In this document: in pieces, positions 36,153 through 42,822 of the stretch
How positions within the stretch are numbered: position 1 is the first letter of the stretch
How the letters are laid out: every line of letters starts with the position of its first letter
From: Methanosphaera stadtmanae
GTDB taxonomy: Archaea > Methanobacteriota > Methanobacteria > Methanobacteriales > Methanobacteriaceae
Assembly: GCA_015062805.1 (NCBI GenBank)
Contig: SUTQ01000012.1
Span: 15,989 to 58,810, forward strand
DNA length: 42,822 nucleotides
Direction of reading: 5' to 3'
Translations under genes and position numbers: made by a program
The notes under the pieces: generated by a model
What the model saw: the letters and a program-made list of their open reading frames with translations, nothing else
What the model was told of the DNA's origin: nothing
The model's database searches: none

Positions 36153-38471
36153 TTATTGAACTGTAATGGTTGATTCAGTTCTTGTTTCAAGATAATTTGA
36201 ATTACCCTTATACACGAAGGTGACATTGTATGTGCCCTGATCTTTATAACCGAAATTGATTAAAAATGTACCTTCAAAATCGGTTATCAGATGTTCTGTT
36301 ACCCCATCCAGTGTAATGTAAAGATGTGCATTTTTCATTTTAGTATTGGACTGGTCAACAAATGATCCTGAGACAAGGCAACTTTCTCCAGGATAGATTG
36401 GAATTCTGTTCATGATTATTGTCGTGTTTCTTTTTTGTGTCGTGAAATTCTTAGTCCATTTCAGGTTGTTGCACGTTATTTCCAGTATGTTGTTTCCAGC
36501 CTTTTTGGATTTGCACGTATAGTCAAGAACACCATTTTCATCCGTACTTACGGCAATCGTTTCACCATTTATCGTCAGGTTCACTTCGGTGTTTTTAAGC
36601 ACTTCATCGTTGTCTTTCAGAAGGGCTTTTATCGTAACGTTGTCCCTGTAGTATGATGACTTTACATCTATCTCATCGTTAACTTCGAAGGTCGTTGTTA
36701 TGTTTGTTTCCCGGTAGTTTTTGTTTCCATTGTATTGTATTGTTATGTTGTTAGTTCCTAACTTTGTAGGGGTATAGTCAAGTGTGAAAGTGGCTTTTGA
36801 ATCCGTTAACACATGATACTCTTCTTCGTTAATTGTAATGTATATGTTCGCATTTTTTAGTTTCGTGTTAGTTTTGTCTTTTAAATTACCGTTTATTGTA
36901 ATTTCATTGTTGATGATTGCATCATTTATGTTTGCATTGATTGTGGTGTTTCTTTTTGAAACGTTGAACGTTGTTGTAGCATTGCTTGCTGAATATGGAT
37001 CACTACCTTTAAACACGGCTTTTATAGTCCATTTGCCGGTCTTATTCAACTGAATCACGGTAGAGAATTTGCCGTCGTAATTTGTTTTAAGGTTTATTTT
37101 AACTTTATTTACAGTTAAGTAAAAGATAAAGTAACTGTTTGAAATGCTTTTGCCGTCTTCTTTTGTTATTTTACCGGAAATAGTTAAATTGTCCCTGTAA
37201 TCACTTTCAGGAATTTTGCTAAAGATTATTTTGGTTTTTATTGAATAATTGCATATGTCATTTCCTTCAAGAGCTTCATTTGATATGAATGTAACATTAT
37301 TCAGATCAAGTTTGGAGCTTTTGTTATATATTGCACCACCCTGATTTGTTGCGGTGTTGTTTGCAATTATCGAATTTGTAATATGGGTAGTGGAATTAAT
37401 GTCCGAGTAGAGTGCACCACCGTTTTGCAAAGCATTATTGTTTGTAAGGTTTGAATTTTGAACGCTAATGTTACAGAGGTACCTATAGTACATGACGCTG
37501 CCGTTTTTTGCGGTGTTGTTTGAAAATGTCGAATCTATGACGGTACAGCTGGCATTATAAGCGTCTATTGCACCACCCTGACGTTTTGCCCTGTTGTTCG
37601 TCAGCCTTGAATTAATGATGTTACACATGCTGTGTTGCAATAGGATTGCACCACCATCATTTGACGCACTGTTGTTTGTAATCCTTGAATCTTGAATATT
37701 ACAATTGCTGTGACCATATATGGCCAGTGCAGCACCATTATTTTTTACGGTGTTGTTGGATAGTGTGGAATTTACGATAATGCATTTGGAATTGTAATCC
37801 ATATGAATTGAACCACCAAACCATGCATAATTGTTTGCAAAGCTTGTATTGGTTATGTTACAGTTGGAATATTGCATATAGATAGAACCACCATATCTTG
37901 CCGTGTTGCCGGTAAAGTTTGAGTTAATTACACTTAGATTTCCTTTGGAGACATTTTATATTCCCCTACCGTTTACAACCGTTTCGAAATTGCTTAGGGT
38001 GATATCCCTTAGTTCCAATGAGCATTGACTTATTTCCATAAAGGTGTGCTTGTTTTGTCCATTCAATTCAATATTGTTTCCATTTATTATTAACTTGTAG
38101 TTTATTCCATTATTCTGTTTCAGGGTCATGTTTGCAGTTGCATTGTAGTCTCCCGGTTTTAGGTTGATTGTGAATTCTTTTTCGCTTCCCTGTTGGATAT
38201 TGTTAACTTGGCTTACCATCTCATCGTAGTTGTTTACGTCTATCTGTGTTGTTGACTCTTTCTTAACATCTTGTTTATTGCTTTTGGTTATTACTTTGGT
38301 ATCAGTAGGGGTCATTTCTTTTTGAACTGTTAGTGTACTTTCAATAGAGGATTGTTGTGTTATTGTGTCTGTTGTCCGGTTGTTGTCTGTGTCTGCTGCA
38401 CATGCTGTGTTTATGCTTAATATGAATGTGAGAAAGATTAACGTTAACAGGATTTTACTGTTTTTATTCAC
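36153..38471 (-). pseudogene. Adhesin-like protein gene interrupted by one in-frame TAA
   Basis: One continuous frame of 773 codons runs from the GTG ending at 38471 (GGAGG nine bases upstream) to 36153, broken only by TAA at 37956-37958. Before it come the signal peptide (ending ACAADTDN) and the beta-helix leader up to ETVVNGRGI; after it the frame continues NVSKGNLSVINSNFTGNTAR and then about 10 NNTAxxGGAIY repeats and four Ig-like repeats. The arrangement and sequence match the intact 855-aa neighbour. Translated as it stands it would give only a 171-aa secreted N-terminal piece. It is either a recent nonsense mutation or an on/off variant; readthrough by pyrrolysine is not expected because the codon is TAA, not TAG. 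Confidence 0.88.
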
Positions 38472-38659
38472 TTTTTCGTACCTCCAAAATTATTCTTATA
38501 TATAAAATGTATATTATTATTTTTGTATTCATTAATATATTAGTTGTTGTTGGTTCAATATTTAAAAAGAGTTTTAATGGAATTTGAGAGTATAATCCGA
38601 TGTTTAAATATATTGATTTTAAAAAAAGATGAAGGGGGTTATGTTAAATATATTAAGGA

Positions 38660-41227
38660 TTAGGATACTTTAAGTGTTCTTGTTGTGTTAGTTGACTGGT
38701 AGTTTTTGTTTCCCTTGTATGTTATTGTAATGTTGTATGTTCCTGTTGTTGTTGGTGTGTAGTTTAATGTGTATGTTCCGTTTGCGTCTGTTAGTATGTG
38801 GTATTTTTCTTTGTTGATTGTGATGTATATGTTTGCGTTTCTTAGTTTTGTGTTGGATTGATCCGTTAGGTTTCCTTTTATTGATATTTGTTTGTTTATT
38901 GTTGTTGTTTTTGGCGAGGTTGCTGTTATTGTGGTGTTTCTTTTTTGTGTTGTGAATGTTTGTGTGGTTGTTTTGTTGTTGTATGTTATTTTTAATGTGT
39001 TTGTTCCTGCTGTCGTTGATTTGGTGGTGTATTCTATTATTCCGTTTTCATCCGTTTTTAATGTTGTTGTTTCGTTGTTTATTGTTAGTTTTACATCCTT
39101 GTTTTTTTGTGGCTTGTTGTTTTCTGTTATCAGTGCTTTTATCGTTATGTTGTCTCTGTAGTACGATGATTTTATTATCAGATCTTTGTCTACTTCGAAT
39201 GTTGTTGTTATGTTGGTTGCCTCGTAATTTTTGTTTCCTTTGTATTGTATTGTGATGTTGTTTGTTCCTTTTATTGTTGGTGTGTAGTTTAGTGTGTATG
39301 TTCCGTTTGCGTCTGTTAGTATGTGGTATTTTTCTTTGTTGATTGTGATGTATATGTTTGCGTTTCTTAGTTTTGTGTTGGATTTGTCCGTCAGGTTTCC
39401 GGTAATAGTTACTGGTTTGTTCAGGAATGCATCTTCTACTTTTGTTTTTATTGTGGTGTTTCTTTTGGTAACATTGAATGATATTGTTGCATTGCTTGGT
39501 AAGTATTGATCTTTTCCATTAAAAATGGCTTTTATGATATATTTACCAGTACTGTTTAATTGAATTTTTGTTGAAAATTTACCGTTATATGCTGTTGTAA
39601 GATTTATTTTTTCATCATTAATTAATATAGAAATGTTTAATTTCTGATCCATTGATCTGTTATCATTTACTCTAATTTGACCTTGAATAGTAATCAAATC
39701 TCTATAATTTTTTTCACTTATCTTATTCAAATAAATTGTTGTTTTTCCTATTTGATTGTAGATATTGTTTTCTTCATCTGCTTTATTATTTTTGAAAATG
39801 GAATTTTGTATAATTAAACAGGAAGTAGCATTATAAATTGCTCCTCCATATTTTGCTGTGTTGTTGGTTAGGTTTGTGTTTGTTATGGTACAGTTACTAC
39901 CGGAGGTGTATATTGCTCCTCCATAGGTTGCTGTGTTGTTGTTTAGTGTGGATTGTGTTAGGGTACAGTTACTATTGTCCTCTATGTATATTGCTCCTCC
40001 ATATTTTGCTGTGTTGTTGGTTAGGTTTGTGTTTGTTATGGTACACTTAATATAATAGGTTATGTATATTGCTCCTCCTTCATATTCTGCAGTGTTGTTT
40101 GTCAGTGTGGATTGTGTTATGGTACACTTTTTATGTTTGTATGTGTATATTGCTCCTCCATTTGTGGTTGCGTTGTTGTTGTTTAGTGAGGTGTGTTTGA
40201 TGTTTAATGTTCCATAGTTTAGTATTGCTCCTCCCCTGAAATTTGCTTTGTTGTTGTTTAGTGTGGATTGTGTTATGGTACAGTTACTAGTGTCCTTTAT
40301 GTTTATTGCTCCTCCATCATTGTTTGCGTTGTTGTTGTTTAGTGTGGATTGTGTTATGGTACAGTTACTTAACGAATCTGTGTATATTGCTCCTCCATTA
40401 TGTGCGTTGTTGTTGTTTAGTGTGGATTGTGTTATGGTACAGTTACTATAGTAGTCTGTGTATATTGCTCCTCCATCATGTTTTGCAGTGTTGTTTTGTA
40501 GTGTGGATTGTGTTATGGTACAGTTACTATAGTAGTATGTGAATATTGCTCCTCCATTCGTGGTTGCGTTGTTGTTGTTTAGTGTGGATTGTGTTATGGT
40601 ACAAGTACTATTGTATGTGGATATTGCTCCTCCACCATAGTAACTATAATCTTTAGATGTTCTGCTGTTGTTTGAAATGTTTGAGTTAGAAATTTTTAAA
40701 GTTCCATTTTTAATCGTAATAGTGGCATCATCTTCTGATTTAAAATTTTTTAATGTAATATTTTTTAGTTCTAAAGAGCATTTATTTACATATATAAATG
40801 CGTATTCTTTTTGTCCGTCAAGTGTTATGTTGTTTCCGTTGATTGTTAGTTTGTAGTTTATTCCATTTTTTTGTTCCAGTGTCATTTCTGTTGTTGCGTT
40901 GTAGTTTCCTGGTTTTAGGTTGATTGTGTATTCCTTTTGTGTACCTTGTTGGATTTTGTTTACTTGGCTAGCCAATTCATCGTAGTTGTTTACATCTACT
41001 CGTGTTCCTGCTTCCTTAACATCTTGTTTATTGCTTTTGGTAATTTCTTTGGTATATGTTTCAGGTATGTCGTTTTGGACTGGTTCTGTGTTTTCGATTG
41101 TGGCCTCTTCTGTGATTGTGTCTGTTGTCTGGTTGTTGTCTGTGTCTGCAGCACTTGCCATGCTGATGCTTAGTATGAAAGTGATGAGTAGTAGTAGTGT
41201 TAAGATAGTCATTTTCTTCTTATTCAT
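38660..41227 (-). CDS. Adhesin-like protein, 855 aa, beta-helix plus four Ig-like repeats
   Basis: Signal peptide MNKKKMTILTLLLLITFILS...ASA, then a Thr/Asn-rich linker and the conserved leader NLKPGNYNATTEMTLEQKNG and LTINGNNITLDGQ. Residues about 165-480 are repeats of 26-27 residues of the type NCTITQSTLNNNNATTNGGA, predicted as a right-handed beta-helix. The last 360 residues are four Ig-like repeats (KISEKNYRDLITI, AFLNKPVTITGNL, SYYRDNITIKALI, TTTINKQISIKGN). GGAGGT precedes the ATG. It lies in tandem with the interrupted homologue downstream. The coding strand is markedly A/C-rich, mirroring the G/T-rich plus strand at 1-360. Surface adhesin by family; ligand unknown. Confidence 0.93.
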   Translation of the reverse strand: MNKKKMTILTLLLLITFILSISMASAADTDNNQTTDTITEEATIENTEPVQNDIPETYTKEITKSNKQDVKEAGTRVDVNNYDELASQVNKIQQGTQKEYTINLKPGNYNATTEMTLEQKNGINYKLTINGNNITLDGQKEYAFIYVNKCSLELKNITLKNFKSEDDATITIKNGTLKISNSNISNNSRTSKDYSYYGGGAISTYNSTCTITQSTLNNNNATTNGGAIFTYYYSNCTITQSTLQNNTAKHDGGAIYTDYYSNCTITQSTLNNNNAHNGGAIYTDSLSNCTITQSTLNNNNANNDGGAINIKDTSNCTITQSTLNNNKANFRGGAILNYGTLNIKHTSLNNNNATTNGGAIYTYKHKKCTITQSTLTNNTAEYEGGAIYITYYIKCTITNTNLTNNTAKYGGAIYIEDNSNCTLTQSTLNNNTATYGGAIYTSGSNCTITNTNLTNNTAKYGGAIYNATSCLIIQNSIFKNNKADEENNIYNQIGKTTIYLNKISEKNYRDLITIQGQIRVNDNRSMDQKLNISILINDEKINLTTAYNGKFSTKIQLNSTGKYIIKAIFNGKDQYLPSNATISFNVTKRNTTIKTKVEDAFLNKPVTITGNLTDKSNTKLRNANIYITINKEKYHILTDANGTYTLNYTPTIKGTNNITIQYKGNKNYEATNITTTFEVDKDLIIKSSYYRDNITIKALITENNKPQKNKDVKLTINNETTTLKTDENGIIEYTTKSTTAGTNTLKITYNNKTTTQTFTTQKRNTTITATSPKTTTINKQISIKGNLTDQSNTKLRNANIYITINKEKYHILTDANGTYTLNYTPTTTGTYNITITYKGNKNYQSTNTTRTLKVS
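38751..39384 (-). repeat. 109-bp direct repeat within the adhesin Ig-like region
   Basis: Positions 38751-38859 and 39276-39384 are identical except for one base, 525 bp apart. They encode the same part of two non-adjacent Ig-like repeats (KLRNANIYITINKEKYHILT). Such near-identity suggests gene conversion and offers a site for deletion of the intervening repeats. Confidence 0.85.
39880..40620 (-). repeat. Tandem beta-helix repeats, about 78-81 bp
   Basis: Near-identical blocks containing TTTAGTGTGGATTGTGTTATGG followed by ATTGCTCCTCCA recur about every 80 bp in the plus strand. They encode the CTITQSTLNNNNA...GGAIY repeats. Units differ by single codons and in spacer length. Confidence 0.85.
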
Positions 41228-41512
41228 TTTTAACCTCCATATTTTTGTGTTTGATGTTTATTTTGTTTTCTTTTTATAAGTGATTTTTTTCTGCTTTAAA
41301 AGAAATAAACATGATATTAGTTATTTAATTTCTATATATATATATATATATATTGTTTAAATTAATTGAGGTATTGTATGGGTTTTTGGAAGTATTGGGG
41401 TTTTTATGATTGATTTTTTTTGATATTAATAAGTATAGTTAATCAACGTTGTATGATTATTATCATTTCGAAAAATTATTAAATTGGATCAATAATGTAT
41501 TGTGGTTAACGA

Positions 41513-41735
41513 TATGGGGACATTTTTTTAAAAATTATTGGAAAATGAGGAAATGTCTTGGGATGAATTAATTAATAAAATTTCATATTCTAAAAGCACA
41601 ATAATTAAATATGTTGATATATTGAATAATAGAGGAATTATCAATCATTATTATAATAAGTATGTTATATCCGATGAAATGTTGAAAACATGGTTAACTT
41701 ATAAAAAGGAAATGGATGGGCATTATCCTTATTAG
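41513..41735 (+). pseudogene. Remnant of an archaeal ATPase C-terminal winged helix
   Basis: The frame from the TTG at 41538 encodes 65 residues (ENEEMSWDELINKISYSKST, KYVDILNNRGIINHYYNKYV, ISDEMLKTWL) matching the winged-helix tail of archaeal AAA ATPases of the type that ends 'ylkeLe..Gii...y.i.D.ml..Wl'. Its own frame is closed just upstream, but the neighbouring frame reads GDIFLKII directly before it, the usual continuation, so a frameshift separates the pieces. The ATPase domain itself is absent. Considered a decayed fragment. Confidence 0.5.
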
Positions 41736-41943
41736 ATAAATATTATTAAAACAATATAAGTATAATCATTTATACTTAGTAAAATTTTTTTTATAATTTT
41801 TATTTTTAAAAATATTTAGACTAGTACTAATTAAGTAGACTTAAAGTATAATCAATAGAAAAATTTGTTAATATAGAATAAACAGCTTACATAAAAAATT
41901 TAGTTTTCAAATCTATAAAAATAAAAAATAGGATATTGTTTAT

Positions 41944-42195
41944 TTATTCCAGTTCAAACTGTGTTAAGAATAATGGAATTGCTATGTTATTGTTGATTGC
42001 TTTGTTACATATATATGTATCATATAATACGTAAATAAACCATATGAATACCAATATAACACATAATGATGATACAAAGTAATATAAATAATTCAAGATA
42101 AGTTCAACAGCTAATTCTACTACTCCACGTTTGACAAATCCATTATATGCATTTCCCAAATAGAAGAATAAGCTTATGAGTAATGTGAAAATCAT
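41944..42195 (-). CDS. Small membrane protein, 83 aa
   Basis: Two or three hydrophobic segments: MIFTLLISLFFYLGNAYNGF and LNYLYYFVSSLCVILVFIWF plus an adjacent IYVLYDTYICN. The remaining residues are polar. The strong site AAGGAGG lies 25-30 bases upstream and instead fits a short ORF starting ATGGCACAAAAA that ends after five codons, so translation start is uncertain. No family is recognised. Confidence 0.5.
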   Translation of the reverse strand: MIFTLLISLFFYLGNAYNGFVKRGVVELAVELILNYLYYFVSSLCVILVFIWFIYVLYDTYICNKAINNNIAIPLFLTQFELE

Positions 42196-42610
42196 ATTTT
42201 TTGTGCCATTTAATGCCTCCTTATGGGTGGTATATTTTCATAAGTAGAAATAATTTACGGCTCTATAGAAATCCCTATTTTTGTACAATCTGAATTAATA
42301 TAGAAATATTTTAGAATACATTTTTAACTTTTACATAAATTTTATTTTATTTCAAATGAAATACTTTTTTTTATCTTTTATTGCTTTTATTTTTTATTAT
42401 TCTTTAAAGTTAATTTATACTTTTAATAATTGTATTTAAGTATTTTTATTAAAGATTACTCAAATTGTTAAAAAAAAATCGATTTTCATATAATTTCTTT
42501 GTGAAATATCTGGAAAATGTAGGTTTTCTACAAAGTATTAATTAAAAGGTAAAAATTTTTAAAAAAATAAGTTGGAGGTTAGGGGTGTACATTTTTTTTT
42601 AGTTTTGTTT
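42196..42610. other. Gene-free stretch
   Basis: AT-rich DNA with long T tracts. It ends in the second copy of the conserved 3'-flank element (42560-42595). Nothing else is recognised. Confidence 0.5.
42560..42595. repeat. Conserved 3'-flank element, copy 2
   Basis: AATAAGTTGGAGGTTAGGGG and the following GTGTACATTTT closely match 32543-32578. Like copy 1, it lies directly beyond the stop of the small helical-protein gene. Confidence 0.6.
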
Positions 42611-42822
42611 TTATATTTTTGAGGCGACAGCTTCATTTATGCTTTTTATTATTTCTATTGCAAGATCTGTTAGCCATTCAATTTCAAGATATCCATTTTT
42701 TTCTAATTCTGCAAGGTAAGATACCAGTTCATCTATCCATATTTCGATTTGTTTTTTAGTTTCAGATGTTATAATTGTTTCTATTCTTTCATCTTCTAAT
42801 ATTGAGTTTAATATTGTTTTTA
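42611..42822 (-). CDS. Paralogue of the small helical protein at 32593-32820 (5' end outside window)
   Basis: The minus-strand frame ending at TAA 42611-42613 encodes about 70 residues aligned without gaps to the protein at 32593-32820: KTILNSILEDERIETIITSE against KTILNSILADEKIGTILTTE, then IWIDELVSYLAELEKNGYLE against IWVNDLVSYLEYLEKMGYLK. The first dozen residues lie beyond the window edge. Substitutions are conservative, so both copies appear under selection. Function unknown. Confidence 0.75.
   Translation of the reverse strand, partial: KTILNSILEDERIETIITSETKKQIEIWIDELVSYLAELEKNGYLEIEWLTDLAIEIIKSINEAVASKI

Noticed and set aside
37956-37958. In-frame stop read as pyrrolysine
   Set aside because: The codon is TAA; pyrrolysine uses TAG. 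No pyl genes are in the window.
39880-40620. Regularly spaced repeats that could suggest a CRISPR array
   Set aside because: Period, content and frame match protein-coding beta-helix repeats, and the spacers are not unique DNA of constant length.
36838-41279. Many plus-strand ORFs opposite the adhesin genes
   Set aside because: They are Leu/Val/Cys/Phe-rich translations of the reverse complement of repeat-coding DNA, without ribosome-binding sites.
42196-42225. Start of a second mtaB (minus strand ATGGCACAAAAA after AAGGAGG, like the first codons of mtaB)
   Set aside because: The frame stops after five codons and nothing beyond it resembles MtaB; the match is too short.

Overview
The window looks like chromosome of a low-GC, gut-type methanogen of the genus Methanosphaera or a close relative. 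The sequence supports this in four ways: a methanol methyltransferase pair (mtaB-mtaC) with a separate mtaA; several large secreted adhesin-like proteins built from right-handed beta-helix (NN..A..GGAIY) repeats plus Ig-like repeats; very AT-rich DNA with archaeal TATA elements and a recurring GGTGA/GTGAT ribosome-binding motif; and a tRNA-Asn without encoded CCA. The genus is inferred from gene content, not from a database search.

Layout. 1-750: 3' end of an adhesin-like gene. 1.1-3.6 kb: mtaB-mtaC operon with a strong hairpin/T-tract terminator. 3.7-6.5 kb: universal stress protein, a protein with two HExxH motifs, a 31-aa basic peptide, tRNA-Asn, and two copies of a small uncharacterised family (4267-4578, 6108-6452). 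6.5-9.4 kb: two secreted proteins sharing an unassigned domain. 9.4-12.8 kb: a decay zone with a broken copy of the gene found intact at 23.4 kb, an mtaA-family pseudogene with two frameshifts, and a regulator domain lacking its DNA-binding part. 13.2-17.2 kb: MGMT-like protein, intact mtaA, two tandem TMEM175-like channel proteins, a DUF2284-type metal-binding protein. 17.3-21.8 kb: 1494-aa adhesin-like protein with a duplicated beta-helix. 22.2-24.1 kb: four-gene cluster with two tandem secreted paralogues.

24.3-29.0 kb is the most system-like region: a tightly packed four-gene operon encoding a PLD-nuclease/SF2-helicase fusion, a 56-aa protein translated from TTG, a DndD/SMC-like ATPase with a CxC hook, and a small helical protein resembling Dnd-associated proteins. 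No phosphorothioation genes (dndA, B, C, E) are present in the window. A B12-type radical SAM gene follows divergently at 29.5 kb. This is a good candidate for a stand-alone defence system.

30.8-32.8 kb: four small helical/coiled-coil proteins including a ribbon-helix-helix protein; the last has a paralogue cut by the window's right edge, and the two copies share the DNA beyond their stop codons. 33.0-36.0 kb: a SAM methyltransferase with a probable leaderless mRNA, membrane and secreted proteins, and an unknown protein. 36.1-41.2 kb: two tandem adhesin-like genes; the first is intact except for a single in-frame TAA. 41.5-42.8 kb: an archaeal-ATPase remnant, a small membrane protein, and the truncated paralogue.

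Functionally, MtaB and MtaC move the methyl group of methanol to a corrinoid and MtaA moves it on to coenzyme M. Most of the remaining sequence is cell-surface or accessory material.
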